DNA from: Arthrobacter_E sp041360795
GTDB lineage: Bacteria; Actinomycetota; Actinomycetes; Actinomycetales; Micrococcaceae
Assembly: GCF_041360795.1 (NCBI RefSeq)
Contig: NZ_JBFUPW010000003.1
Span: forward strand, 372,001 to 436,000
DNA: 64,000 nucleotides
Reading direction: 5' to 3'
Shown piece after piece: positions 55,435-64,000 of this stretch. Below the pieces are notes generated by a model. It ran no database searches. It had not been told where the DNA came from and saw only the letters and a list, made by a program, of their open reading frames with translations. The translations under genes and the position numbers were made by a program. Every line of letters starts with the position of its first letter. Position 1 is the stretch's first letter.

Positions 55435-56220
55435 GTGGATTCCCTGACCTTCCTGTACGTCCCCGGTGTCACCCCGGGGAAGTGGATCCGCCGCTGGGAA
55501 GAGCGGATGCCGGAGATCGCGCTGGAGCGCCGCCTGGTGGACGACGACGCCGACGCCACCCTGGCGTTGCTGGACGCCGGCGAGGCAGAGCTCGCGTTCG
55601 TCCGCGTCCCCGCCGGGACCGCCGCCACGCTGCGTGACGGGCGTTTCGCGATCCCGCTCTACGAGGAGCAGCAGGCCGTGGTGGCCGCCAAGGGCCACGA
55701 GATCGCGGCCTTCGAGGAGCTCGCCCTGGAGGACTTGGAGGGCGAGACGCTCCTCGACAACTCCCGCGAAGGTCTGCAGGCGCTGGGCGGGCTGGAGATG
55801 GCGCTGGAGGTCGTGGCCAGCGGCGCCGGGCTCCTGGTCCTGCCGCTGCCCGAGGTACGGCACCTGAACAATCCGGACGTCGTGGCCCGGCCGCTGCACG
55901 ACACCGCCCCGAGCGAGATCGTCCTGGTGTGGCGGCAGGACGCGGATTCGGACGAGATCCAGGAGTTCGTGGGGATCGTCCGCGGTCGACGTGCGGATTC
56001 CGGCCGGCAGCCCTCGGTGAACCAGGAGCAACAGGCACAGGCGGCCAAGGCCCGGAAGACCCGCAGCGCCGTGGCGGGAGCTCACGGGGCGTCCAGGGGC
56101 AAGGGCGGCGCCCAGAAGGGGCGATCCGGCGGGAAGCCGGGCCCGGGGAAGCCGGGTGGGGGCAAGGGGTCAGGTCGCGGGCGCGGCAAGCCGCCGTCGT
56201 CGGGCCGTAAGGGCCGCTGA
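55435..56220 (+). CDS. Orphan LysR-type effector-binding domain protein
   Basis: A 261-residue protein. Residues ~1-185 resemble the LysR substrate-binding domain (FLYVPGVTPGKWIRRWEERM, ASGAGLLVLPLPEVRHL, VLVWRQDADSDEIQEFVGIV) but no helix-turn-helix precedes it. The last ~70 residues are Gly/Lys/Arg/Pro-rich (GGKPGPGKPGGGKGSGRGRG) and could bind nucleic acid. GTG at 55435, translationally coupled to the VOC gene. Whether it senses a ligand or acts as a regulator is unknown. Confidence 0.78.
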   Translation: MDSLTFLYVPGVTPGKWIRRWEERMPEIALERRLVDDDADATLALLDAGEAELAFVRVPAGTAATLRDGRFAIPLYEEQQAVVAAKGHEIAAFEELALEDLEGETLLDNSREGLQALGGLEMALEVVASGAGLLVLPLPEVRHLNNPDVVARPLHDTAPSEIVLVWRQDADSDEIQEFVGIVRGRRADSGRQPSVNQEQQAQAAKARKTRSAVAGAHGASRGKGGAQKGRSGGKPGPGKPGGGKGSGRGRGKPPSSGRKGR

Positions 56221-56239
56221 GACTGCGCCTGCCTGCTCG

Positions 56240-56323
56240 TTAAACGCCGAGTTCGGGGGTTCGTTCCGGTTTCGTGGTGTGCAGACCACGGTTTCGGAAG
56301 GAACCCCCGAACTCGGCGCTTAA
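56240..56323. repeat. Long imperfect inverted repeat between convergent genes
   Basis: Arms of 29 bases (start TTAAACGCCGAGTTCGGGGG; two mismatches between arms) around a 26-base centre that holds a further palindrome CGTGGT-GTGCAG-ACCACG. It lies between convergent genes, so it may be a bidirectional terminator. Its size and composite symmetry also fit a dispersed palindromic repeat. Confidence 0.75.
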
Positions 56324-56342
56324 GGCGTCGGGGCGGTGTGCG

Positions 56343-57836
56343 TCAGACGGCCGCGGGGACCTGCTCCGGCTCGCTGTCCGTCGCGGCCTCGGTGGCTGCC
56401 CGCTCGCCGTCGCGTTTCTTGCGGCCCTTGCCGTAGCGGAAGTGGAAGAACACGTAGCAGGCCACCGTGAACGGGACGCCGATGTAGAGGGCCGCGACCT
56501 GGGTGGGGTCGAAGGCGATGCCGACCATCGAGGCGAAGCAGGCCGTGAACGCCAGGATCGGCACGAGCGGGAAGAACGGCGCCCGGTACGGCAGGGTGCG
56601 CACGTCGCCGCCGTTGCGGACGAACGCCCGGCGGTGGAAGAAGTGCGACGCCGCGATGGACATCCACACGGCCACCGTGGCGAACGCGGCGATCGAGATG
56701 AGCACCAGGTACACCGTGGTCGGGGCGACGATGCTGCTGACCAGGGACGCCAGACCGCCCACGAGGCTGACCAGGAGCGCGATCATCGGGATGCCCCGCT
56801 TGGTGAGCTTCGCGAAGGCCTTGGGGGCGTGGCCCTCGTCCGCCAGGGAGAACAGCATGCGGGCACAGGAGTACAGGCCGCTGTTGCCGGCGGAGAGCAG
56901 TGCGGTGATGACCACGAAGTTCATGATGTCCGCGGCGTATGGGATGCCGAGTTCGGAGAACACCGTGACGAAGGGGCTCTCGTCGAGGCCGGCCTTGTCG
57001 TACGGGATGGTGGCCGCGATGACGGTGATCGCGCCGATGAAGAAGATGACCAGACGGAGCACCGTGGTGCGCATGGCGCGGGGCACGCTGCGGACGGGGT
57101 CGGCGGTCTCACCAGCGGCGACGCCGATCAGCTCGGAGCCGGAGAACGCGAAGAGCACCGCGAGCACGGTGACCATCACACCGGTGAAGCCGTTGGGGAA
57201 CAGGCCGCCCGGGGTGTTGAAGTTCTCGAAGAGGTGCGGGTAGTGGCCCTGCGCGGCCGGGTGGAAGCCGATCAGCGCGGCGCCGCCCAGAATGATCAGG
57301 CCGACGACGGCGGCGACCTTGATCATGGCGAACCAGAACTCGCTCTCGCCGAAGACGCGGGAGGAGATGGCGTTCATGGTGAACAGCACGGCGGCGAAGA
57401 TCAGGCAGAAGATCCAGACCGGCACGTCCGGGAACCAGCGCTGCATCATGACGCCGGCCGCCGTGAACTCGGAGCCGATGGCCACGGCCCAGGTCAGCCA
57501 GTACAGCCAGGCGGTGGTGAAGCCGGTGGCGGGGCCCATGGTGCGGGCGGCGTAGATGTGGAAGGCGCCGGAGACCGGGTACGCGATGGCCAGCTCACTC
57601 AGACAGGCCATCACGAGATACACGACGACGGCGCCGATCAGGTAGGCGAGCACCGCGCCGAGGGGGCCCGCCTGGGAGATCGTGTAACCGGAGCTGACGA
57701 AGAGGCCGGAGCCGATCACTCCGCCGAGTCCGATCATCACCAGGTGCCGGGTGTCCATGGACCGCCGGAGCCCTTGCTGAGGTGGTTCGGGCGTCGATTC
57801 CTTCACGCCGGATTCGTGGAGCGGGACAGCGCTCAT
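56343..57836 (-). CDS. APC-family amino acid permease
   Basis: A 497-residue transporter with about twelve hydrophobic helices. The first is GLGGVIGSGLFVSSGYTISQAG, a family hallmark; SGSELIGVAAGE and NSGLYSCARMLFSLADEG are also conserved. It resembles proton-driven amino acid importers of the GABA/aromatic permease branch (AAT family); the substrate cannot be fixed. ATG at 57836 with GGAGG upstream. Charged cytoplasmic C-terminus. Confidence 0.9.
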   Translation of the reverse strand: MSAVPLHESGVKESTPEPPQQGLRRSMDTRHLVMIGLGGVIGSGLFVSSGYTISQAGPLGAVLAYLIGAVVVYLVMACLSELAIAYPVSGAFHIYAARTMGPATGFTTAWLYWLTWAVAIGSEFTAAGVMMQRWFPDVPVWIFCLIFAAVLFTMNAISSRVFGESEFWFAMIKVAAVVGLIILGGAALIGFHPAAQGHYPHLFENFNTPGGLFPNGFTGVMVTVLAVLFAFSGSELIGVAAGETADPVRSVPRAMRTTVLRLVIFFIGAITVIAATIPYDKAGLDESPFVTVFSELGIPYAADIMNFVVITALLSAGNSGLYSCARMLFSLADEGHAPKAFAKLTKRGIPMIALLVSLVGGLASLVSSIVAPTTVYLVLISIAAFATVAVWMSIAASHFFHRRAFVRNGGDVRTLPYRAPFFPLVPILAFTACFASMVGIAFDPTQVAALYIGVPFTVACYVFFHFRYGKGRKKRDGERAATEAATDSEPEQVPAAV

Positions 57837-58179
57837 GGATCCTCCAGGGGGTGGTGCAGCGGTGAAACGGGCGCGGGGAAGCCGCCGGTCAGGACCGGAT
57901 TCTGCAAGGGTTGCGGTTTCAGGGTAGGGGTTCAGCGTTCCCTGCGACCATGTTGGTGATCAAGCTAACACCGGGCGCCCGGAGGCCTGAGAGCTTCGCC
58001 ACGGCGGTTAAGGATCCTCAAGGAAGGGCCGCGTGGAAGCGGTTTGAGCAACAGGAGACCTGATGCTCGCCGCTCAATGTTTCAAGCATTGCTGATGAAA
58101 GGTGCTATCGTTCCCCGCCGTTCGAGGGGGAGGGTCTGTTGCGGGTTCCGGGGCGTGGGCGGGGCGCGGCAGGGCGCGG
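57837..58179. other. Gene-free gap between permease and BASS transporter
   Basis: 343 bp with the 5' region of the permease and the 3' region of the BASS gene (both minus strand). Weak dyads TGTTGGTGATCAAGCTAACA (57952-57971) and CAATG-TTTCAAG-CATTG (58076-58092) are visible. A 10-codon frame with an SD (58062-58094) has no downstream partner. I see no clear promoter or terminator. Confidence 0.5.
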
Positions 58180-59148
58180 TCAGTCCTTGAGCGGTTTCCG
58201 CGCCAGCCAGGCCGCCACGATCGCGCCGGAGATGTTGTGCCACACCGAGAACACGGCCGAGGGCAGGGCTGCCAGCGGACTGAAATGCGCATTGGCCAGG
58301 GTGGCCGCCAGCCCCGAGTTCTGCATGCCCACCTCGAACGCCAGGGCGCGCCGGGCGCGGCTGTCCAGGCGGCCGATCTTCCCGGCCAGATACCCCAGTC
58401 CCAGGCCGAAGCCGTTGTGCAGCACCACGGCCAGGAAGACGATGCCGCCCGCCGCCAGGAGCTGGGACGCGCTGCCTGCCACCACCACGGCGACGATCAG
58501 CGAGATCACCACGGCCGACGCCCACGGCAGGGCGGGCAGGATCCGGGCCACGGCGTTCTTGAGGAAGAGCCGCGCGAGCAGACCTGCGACCACCGGAAGC
58601 AGCACCGTCTTGAGGATGTCGAGAACCATGCCGCCGGCGTCGATGTGGAGGAAGGACCCTGCCAGCAGGAGCGTCAGGGCCGGGGTGACGAGGGGTGCGA
58701 TCAGGGTCGAGACCGAGGCGACCGCCACGGACAGCGCGACGTCGCCCTTCGCCAGGAACGCCATGACGTTCGACGCGGTGCCGGACGGCGCGCAGCCCAC
58801 GAGGATGACGCCGACGGCCAGCTCGGGCGGCAGGTGCAGGAGCATGGCGATGGCCCACCCCGCACCCGGCATGATCACGTAGTGCGCCACGATCCCGAGC
58901 AGCACCGCCCACGGGCGCCGGGCCACGGAGGCGAAATCCGGGGGCGTGAGGGTCAGGCCCATGCAGAACATGATGACGCCCAGCAGGTACGGCACGGACG
59001 GCGCCAGCGGCTTGAAGACGGCGGGCGCCGCGAACCCCGCGACGCCGGCCGCGAGGACCAGGAGCGGGAACACCGTCACCGCCAGGCGGGCCACCTTCGC
59101 TTCGGCGGCCAGGGCGGGATTCTCCAGTGAGGTGCTGTCCGTGGGCAT
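58180..59148 (-). CDS. Bile acid:sodium symporter (BASS) family transporter
   Basis: A 322-residue membrane protein with about ten helices. Conserved stretches are LLGVIMFCMGLTLTPPDF, GCAPSGTASNVMAFLAKGD (sodium-site crossover motif) and EVGMQNSGLAATLANAHF. Bacterial members import pantoate, pyruvate-like or other organic anions; the substrate is unknown. ATG at 59148 follows GAGGG; the frame open to 59412 is not supported. Divergent from the moaF-like gene. Confidence 0.9.
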   Translation of the reverse strand: MPTDSTSLENPALAAEAKVARLAVTVFPLLVLAAGVAGFAAPAVFKPLAPSVPYLLGVIMFCMGLTLTPPDFASVARRPWAVLLGIVAHYVIMPGAGWAIAMLLHLPPELAVGVILVGCAPSGTASNVMAFLAKGDVALSVAVASVSTLIAPLVTPALTLLLAGSFLHIDAGGMVLDILKTVLLPVVAGLLARLFLKNAVARILPALPWASAVVISLIVAVVVAGSASQLLAAGGIVFLAVVLHNGFGLGLGYLAGKIGRLDSRARRALAFEVGMQNSGLAATLANAHFSPLAALPSAVFSVWHNISGAIVAAWLARKPLKD

Positions 59149-59402
59149 GCCCTCATGCTGGCACGACGGCGGGTGGGAGCCAAAGCGCGGCCCGGCGCCC
59201 GGCGTCGCCATCCCCAGCGCCCGGCGCCCACGGAGCCGGGTGCGACTTGCCCTCCGCGGTACGCCGGTTGACTCTCGGTGCCCGAACGAGGGGCCTGTTC
59301 TTGTTGGGGCCCGCCCCCGGATCAACCATGAAGTGACGTGGATAACACCCATGGCCGTGCGCGGGAGCACCTCGCGGACCGCCGAGGACCGGGAGGGACA
59401 CT

Positions 59403-60200
59403 GTGACCACAACGACCGACACCGACTCCGACGACTGGCGGACCTACGACGAATTCGCCGCGGGCATCGACAGCTACCGGCTGCCGTCCGCGAACCTGAC
59501 CGGCACCGTCCTGGACGTCACCCTCGACGACGGCACGAACCTGCTGCTGTCCTTCGGGGAGCACCAGGTCAGCTGGCGTGCCGAGGGCCGGATTCAGGAG
59601 AACGGCGCCACCGACCCCTACGACGCGGTCGCGGTGCGGGAGGACGTCTTCTTCGTCAATCTTCCGCTCGAAAGCCGGGAGCGGGAGTCGCTCACTCTCG
59701 TCTACTCGGCCTCAACCCACCGGGCCACCGCTGTGCGCTCGCGGATCGCGGCCGAGGCGGTCGATGGCACGCCGCAGGTGCAGCAGGACTTCTGGGCCGG
59801 CGTCGTCGGCGGCGGGGAGGCGACGGGCGGGGCGCCCGGCCCGAGCCGCGACCTGATCGGCAAGCGCAACATCTACCGCTACAGCCCGGAACACCTCTAC
59901 GAACACGTCTACATCTCCAGCCGGCGCTACGCCTGGCAGTGCCTTCAAGGCGTGCAGCGCGGCCACGGGGACATGGACCTCTCCACCGTGTGGAAGTTCG
60001 ACGACGGCCTGTACCTCTTCTGCTTCCGCGAGTTCCGGATCGCGGTGGCGAGCGTCTGGCTGCACGACCTCGGCTACCAGCTCCGGACCACGGGGATCTT
60101 CCTCGGGCTCAACGGGGCGGGCGAGTCCGAGCACTCACGGGCCGGGGGCCACATCTATCCGCTGGGGTCCGTGTCCTATCCCGATGAACAGCCGGTCTGA
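59403..60200 (+). CDS. moaF: MoaF-like lipocalin-fold protein
   Basis: A 265-residue protein resembling MoaF, named from molybdenum cofactor gene clusters of soil bacteria. Its C-terminal part (YRYSPEHLYEHVYISSRRYA, then WQCLQGVQRGHGDMD, FCFREFRIAVASVWLHD) is the MoaF C-terminal domain, and the N-terminal part a related beta-barrel. No molybdopterin gene is nearby. It is probably transcribed with the ABC transporter that starts 121 bases later. GTG at 59403 with GGGAGGG upstream. A role in uptake or modification of an aromatic acid is only a guess from context. Confidence 0.75.
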   Translation: MTTTTDTDSDDWRTYDEFAAGIDSYRLPSANLTGTVLDVTLDDGTNLLLSFGEHQVSWRAEGRIQENGATDPYDAVAVREDVFFVNLPLESRERESLTLVYSASTHRATAVRSRIAAEAVDGTPQVQQDFWAGVVGGGEATGGAPGPSRDLIGKRNIYRYSPEHLYEHVYISSRRYAWQCLQGVQRGHGDMDLSTVWKFDDGLYLFCFREFRIAVASVWLHDLGYQLRTTGIFLGLNGAGESEHSRAGGHIYPLGSVSYPDEQPV

Positions 60201-60321
60201 GCCGTCGTCGCGGCCCGGAGCCGCCCCCACCCGACCGTCCGGCCTTGGCCCGGACGTCACCACCCCGGGCGAGAGCCCACGGACCGCCGCGATGGCGCGG
60301 CGGACAAGCAGGAGGAACACC

Positions 60322-61488
60322 ATGAACAAAACAGCACTGGGCTCGCTTGCCGCCCTCGCCGCCGCGGCGCTCGTCCTCTCGGGGTGTTCCGGCGCGGACG
60401 GGGGAGGCGGTGGCGGCTCGATCGTCGTCGGCTCCGTCAACACCAAGTCCGGTGCGGCCACCTTCCCCGAATCCTCGTTGGCGGCGAAGGCCGTCTTCGA
60501 CGCCTTCAACGACGCGGGCGGCCTGAACGGGAAGAAGATCGACTACAAGGCGCTCGATGACAAGGGCGACCCGGCCGGCGCCACCGCCGCGGCGCGGGAG
60601 CTCGTCGGGTCCGACGAGGCGGTCGCCATGGTCGGCTCCGCCAGCCTGCTCGAATGCGACCTCAACGCCAAGTACTACGAGCAGCAGGGCATCGTCTCGG
60701 TCCCCGGCATCGGCGTCGACACGGGCTGCTTCAACAACAAGAGCATCTCCCCGGCCAACGTCGGCCCCTACAACGACATGACCCTCACCCTCACCTACGG
60801 GTCCGAGGTCAAGAAACTCAACGACATCTGCATCCTGCTCGAGATCGCGGGATCCACACGGCCCAGCTACCAGGCCGCGATCGACAAGTGGACCGCCGCC
60901 ACCGGGAAGAAGCCCAAGTACGTCGACGACACCGTGCCCTACGGCGCCGCGGACTACACGCCGTACATCGTCAAGGCACGCCAGCAGGGCTGCAAGGCGC
61001 TCGCCATCAACGGCGTGGAGCCGGACGCGATCGCCCAGGTCAAGGCCGCGAACGCCCAGGGCTGGAACGACGTCACCTGGCTCTTCCTGACCAGCACGTA
61101 CAGCGAGAGCTTCGCCAAGGCCGTGGACAACGCCGGGGCCGGGATCTACGTCCCCGCCGAGTTCTACCCCTTCACGGAGCAGAGCGACATCACCAAGGAA
61201 TGGCGCGATCTCATGACGAAGAACAACATCCCGCTCACCTCCTTCAGCCAGGGCGGCTTCCTCGCGGCGAAGCACTTCATCGAGGCGATCAAGACCATCA
61301 AGGGGGACGTCACGCGTGAGTCGGTGGCGAAGGCCCTCCGCGACGCCGCCCCGATGTCCAACCCGATGATCGGCGACCCGTACAAGTTCGGGCAGGTCCC
61401 CGCGGCCGGCTGGCCCATCGTGCTCAAGTCCGGCACGCATCGCTGGGAGAAGGCGGCCACCGACTGGCTGCGCCTTCCGAAGAGCTGA
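60322..61488 (+). CDS. ABC transporter substrate-binding lipoprotein (branched-chain amino acid type)
   Basis: A 388-residue lipoprotein. The signal peptide MNKTALGSLAALAAAALVLS ends in the lipobox LSGC, so it is anchored outside the membrane. The rest is a type I periplasmic-binding fold of the LivJ/LivK group (IVVGSVNTKSGAATFPESSL). Such proteins bind amino acids, amides, urea or aromatic acids. ATG at 60322 with AGGAGG upstream; an overlapping longer frame from 60184 has no support. Followed after 9 bases by the permease. Confidence 0.92.
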   Translation: MNKTALGSLAALAAAALVLSGCSGADGGGGGGSIVVGSVNTKSGAATFPESSLAAKAVFDAFNDAGGLNGKKIDYKALDDKGDPAGATAAARELVGSDEAVAMVGSASLLECDLNAKYYEQQGIVSVPGIGVDTGCFNNKSISPANVGPYNDMTLTLTYGSEVKKLNDICILLEIAGSTRPSYQAAIDKWTAATGKKPKYVDDTVPYGAADYTPYIVKARQQGCKALAINGVEPDAIAQVKAANAQGWNDVTWLFLTSTYSESFAKAVDNAGAGIYVPAEFYPFTEQSDITKEWRDLMTKNNIPLTSFSQGGFLAAKHFIEAIKTIKGDVTRESVAKALRDAAPMSNPMIGDPYKFGQVPAAGWPIVLKSGTHRWEKAATDWLRLPKS

Positions 61489-61497
61489 GGTCTCCGC

Positions 61498-62358
61498 ATG
61501 CTTGAAGGCGCACTCTCCGGCCTCGCCGCCGGAGGACTCTACGCAGTGCTGGGGGTCTGTCTGACCCTCATGTCCCGGCTGGTCCGAGTGGTGAACTTCG
61601 CCCAGACGGCCACCGGGATGTTCGGCGGATTCTGCGCGGTGTGGCTCGTCACCCGTGGCGGACTGCCGGTGTGGCTGGGGTCGGTGATCGGGGTGCTGAT
61701 CGGCGGTCTGCTGGCCGCGGCGATCGGCTGGATCGCCGCCACCTGGCTCTCCGAGGCGAGCACCACGAACCGGTCCGCCATGACGGTCGGCCCGCTCCTG
61801 CTCCTGGTCTCCCTGTCGTTCATCCTCTTCGGCAACAAGCCCCAGCCCTTCGCACCCCTGGTGCCCGGGCCGGCGCTCGTGGTCGGCGGGGTCGCCATCA
61901 GCTGGGTGGCCGTGGTCATGGTCGTCATGGCGGTCGCCGTCGCCGCCGCGGTGCACTGGCTGCTCACGCACACCAGCGTGGGGACGCGGCTGCGGGCGCT
62001 GAGCGAACGGCCGACGACGGCGGAGCTCCTGGGCATCCGCTCCCGTCCCCTGTCGATCGCGGTCTGGTTCGTCACCGGCGTCGTGAGCTCCTTCGCGATC
62101 ATCCTGGTGGCGCCCTCCCAGGCGAACGACGCGACCAGCCTCGCGATGCTGATCGTGCCGGCCGCGGCGGCCGCCCTCCTGGGCGGTTTCCGTCGGCTGA
62201 GCCTCGCGGTGGTGGGCGGCCTGGTACTGGGGATGCTCTCCGGCCTGGTCGCCCAGATCGACGGGGTGGCCTTCATCCGCAACTTCCTGCCGTTCCTGCT
62301 CATCGTGATTCTGCTGCTGTGGACGCAGCGCAAGGAGGTGTGGGATGCAGCGCGTTGA
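61498..62358 (+). CDS. ABC transporter permease, LivH type
   Basis: A 286-residue membrane protein with about eight helices, GLAAGGLYAVLGVCLTLMSRLV at the start and the family stretch VVNFAQTATGMFGGF. It forms the channel with the LivM-like permease that overlaps its end by 14 bases. Confidence 0.92.
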   Translation: MLEGALSGLAAGGLYAVLGVCLTLMSRLVRVVNFAQTATGMFGGFCAVWLVTRGGLPVWLGSVIGVLIGGLLAAAIGWIAATWLSEASTTNRSAMTVGPLLLLVSLSFILFGNKPQPFAPLVPGPALVVGGVAISWVAVVMVVMAVAVAAAVHWLLTHTSVGTRLRALSERPTTAELLGIRSRPLSIAVWFVTGVVSSFAIILVAPSQANDATSLAMLIVPAAAAALLGGFRRLSLAVVGGLVLGMLSGLVAQIDGVAFIRNFLPFLLIVILLLWTQRKEVWDAAR

Positions 62359-64000
62359 AACGTTCTCCTCCCGGCCCTGGTTCCGCCTGGGCTGGCCCGT
62401 GCTGGTCGCCGCCGTGGCGATCGGCCTCGGCTCGGTGCTCAGCACCGCCCTGTCCGGGTACTTCGTGTTCCTGGGCGTCTCCGCGATCACCGCGGCGATC
62501 GCGATCCTCGGTCTGGGCGTGGTCACCGGCTCGGCCGGCATGATCGCGCTGTGTCAGATGACCTTCGCCGCGATCGGGGCGTGGGCGGTCGCGGGTCTCA
62601 ACCTGATCAACGCGCCCGGCGGCTTCATCGTCTGGCTCCTGGCCGGAGGGCTCGCCGCGGGTGTCGCAGGCGTCCTGGTGGGGCTCCCGGCGCTGCGTCT
62701 GCGCGGTGTGAACCTCGCGGTCGTGACCCTGGGCTTCGCCGCGGCAGCGGACGTCACCCTGGTGCAGCTGCAGTTCCCGGGATCCGCGGACGGCGTGGCC
62801 GTGGCGCGGCCCGAACTCTTCGCCACGGACCGGAAGTACTTCTTCTTCAGCGTGATCGTGCTGACCCTCTGCGCACTCGGGGTCTTCTTCCTGCAGCGCA
62901 GCCGGATCGGTTCGAGCTGGAAGTCGGTGGCGTTCTCCGAGCGCGGCACGGCGTCCGCGGGCCAGAGCGTCCGCACGGCGAAGCTGACGGCGTTCGCCGT
63001 GAGCGCGGCCCTCGGCGGCATCTCGGGCGGGCTCCTGGCCGGTCAGGTGCAACTGCCCTTCGCCTCGAGCTTCACGCCCTTGCTGTCCCTGGCCCTGTAC
63101 ATCCTGGCGGTCATGTCCGGAGCGCACCTCATCGACATGGCGATCTTCGGAGGCATCATGTGGGTGGCGGTCCCGGAGCTGCTCAAACGGTGGGGCGTCC
63201 CGCAGGACTGGGGTTTCGTGATCTTCGGCCTGCTCGGCGTCCAGGCGCTGACCAGCGGTTCCACTCTCGGCGACGCCATCCGCGGCGCCCTGCGGCGCCG
63301 TCGTCGGGCGGCTCCGGAGCATGCCGTGCCGCAGCTCGCCGCCGCCGGTCCTGAGGAGGAAGCGGCGCCCGCCGCGCCGGCCCCCGTGCTCCAGGACGAC
63401 GCCGGACAGGAAGCCCGCGAGCCCGTCCTCGTGGTGGAAGGCCTGAGCGTGCGGTTCGGCGAGCTCAAGGCGCTGGACGGCGTGTCCTTCAGCCTGCCGG
63501 AGAAGGGCATCATGGGGCTGATCGGGCCGAACGGCGCGGGCAAGTCCACTTTCGTGGACGCCCTCAGCGGCTTCCTGCCCCGGCACGGCGGCACCGTGCT
63601 CCTGGACGGCGCCGATCTGGCGGGCCTGACGCCCACCGAGCGCGCGCGGCGGGGCCTGCGGCGCAGCTACCAGCAGGACCGGGTCCCGCCCGAGCTCACG
63701 GTCGAGGCGTATCTGCGGTTCGTGGCCAGAACGCGGCTCAGCCGGGAGGAGATCGACGGGACGCTGGTGTTCTTCGGCTGCCCGCCCGCCACGGAGCGGC
63801 TCTCCGGCGTCGACGTCGGCACTCGGCGTATCGTCGAAGTCGCGGCCGCGGTGCTCGCCCGGCCGCGGGTCCTGATCCTGGACGAACCCGCCGCCGGCCT
63901 CTCCCACGAGGAGCACCTGGCCCTGGCGCAACGCCTCAAGGCCATCCCGGAACGGTTCGGCGTGGCCCTCATCATCATCGAGCACGACCTGGACCTGGTC
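62345..64000 (+). CDS. Fused ABC permease (LivM) and ATPase (LivG), partial
   Basis: An open frame of 552 codons without stop runs off the right edge. Residues ~1-320 are a LivM-type permease with about nine helices (ITAAIAILGLGVVTGSAGMI). A ~40-residue Ala/Pro/Glu linker leads to an ATPase with Walker A G394-PNGAGKST, Walker B VLILDEPAAGLS and switch His in IIIEHD. The signature usually reading LSGGQ or LSYGQ is LSGVD. ATG at 62345 overlaps the LivH gene. A second ATPase (LivF) would be expected beyond the window. Confidence 0.9.
   Translation, partial: MQRVETFSSRPWFRLGWPVLVAAVAIGLGSVLSTALSGYFVFLGVSAITAAIAILGLGVVTGSAGMIALCQMTFAAIGAWAVAGLNLINAPGGFIVWLLAGGLAAGVAGVLVGLPALRLRGVNLAVVTLGFAAAADVTLVQLQFPGSADGVAVARPELFATDRKYFFFSVIVLTLCALGVFFLQRSRIGSSWKSVAFSERGTASAGQSVRTAKLTAFAVSAALGGISGGLLAGQVQLPFASSFTPLLSLALYILAVMSGAHLIDMAIFGGIMWVAVPELLKRWGVPQDWGFVIFGLLGVQALTSGSTLGDAIRGALRRRRRAAPEHAVPQLAAAGPEEEAAPAAPAPVLQDDAGQEAREPVLVVEGLSVRFGELKALDGVSFSLPEKGIMGLIGPNGAGKSTFVDALSGFLPRHGGTVLLDGADLAGLTPTERARRGLRRSYQQDRVPPELTVEAYLRFVARTRLSREEIDGTLVFFGCPPATERLSGVDVGTRRIVEVAAAVLARPRVLILDEPAAGLSHEEHLALAQRLKAIPERFGVALIIIEHDLDLV

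Noticed and set aside
58062..58094. Ten-codon frame MLAAQCFKHC with SD, possible cysteine leader peptide
   Set aside because: No gene on the same strand follows for over 1.3 kb and no attenuator is visible; likely chance.

Overview
This window is the replication-origin region of a high-GC Gram-positive chromosome. Gene content and order point to Actinobacteria, order Micrococcales, probably family Micrococcaceae (Arthrobacter-like); the genus is an inference. The evidence is the conserved actinobacterial order murJ-trxB-trxA / parB-parA-rsmG-jag-yidC-yidD-rnpA-rpmH / dnaA-dnaN-gnd-recF-dciA-gyrB-gyrA, then ppiA, crgA, a sortase, pabA/trpG and the pknB-pknA-pbpA-rodA-pstP-fhaB-fhaA operon. It is also the strong GC-rich codon use and frequent GTG starts. 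I see no rRNA, CRISPR array, insertion sequence or prophage.

Layout. (1) 1-5.2 kb: tail of an unknown upstream gene, murJ, a separate pseudokinase-like membrane protein that in mycobacteria is fused to MurJ, then trxB and trxA. (2) 5.2-10.7 kb: about 5.5 kb without any credible gene. It carries eight parS centromere sites, two groups of DnaA boxes, a degenerate pentamer repeat and hairpins. The last parS is the centre of a 42-bp perfect palindrome at the parB 3' end. A ninth parS lies inside parA. (3) 10.7-16.5 kb: minus-strand parB, parA, rsmG, jag, yidC, yidD, rnpA and rpmH. (4) 16.5-28.8 kb: dnaA regulatory region, dnaA, oriC, dnaN, gnd, recF, dciA, gyrB, gyrA and a DUF3566 membrane protein. 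(5) 28.9-34.2 kb: tRNA-Ile, a 38-residue DLW-39-like gene, tRNA-Ala, an EamA transporter, a glycosyltransferase, a protein with 11-residue repeats, a cyclophilin, a rhomboid protease, and a further DnaA-box cluster with a 46-bp hairpin. (6) 34.3-48.8 kb: an FadH-type flavoenzyme with a candidate operator and leaderless start, crgA, class E sortase, a 56-residue membrane protein, pabA/trpG, the seven-gene Ser/Thr-kinase and cell-wall operon (where pknB appears to start with CTG), and tRNA-Leu. (7) 48.9-64 kb: accessory metabolism and regulation: two TetR regulators, a DUF1992 protein, a VOC-HxlR pair with a clear operator, putrescine oxidase with its operator, a serine hydrolase, a second VOC protein, an orphan LysR effector domain, an imperfect long inverted repeat, amino-acid and BASS transporters, a MoaF-like protein and a branched-chain-type ABC transporter. 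In that transporter permease and ATPase are fused, and the gene runs off the window end.

How it works together. Replication initiation (DnaA, oriC, DciA, DnaN, gyrase), origin segregation (ParA, ParB, parS), membrane insertion (YidC, Jag, YidD), RNase P and polar or septal peptidoglycan synthesis (MurJ, pseudokinase, CrgA, PknA/B, PbpA, RodA, FhaA/B, PstP) lie within 48 kb. The most unusual part is the expanded gene-free centromere, in which ParB and DnaA sites are mixed. ParB itself carries a long Ala/Lys-rich linker.
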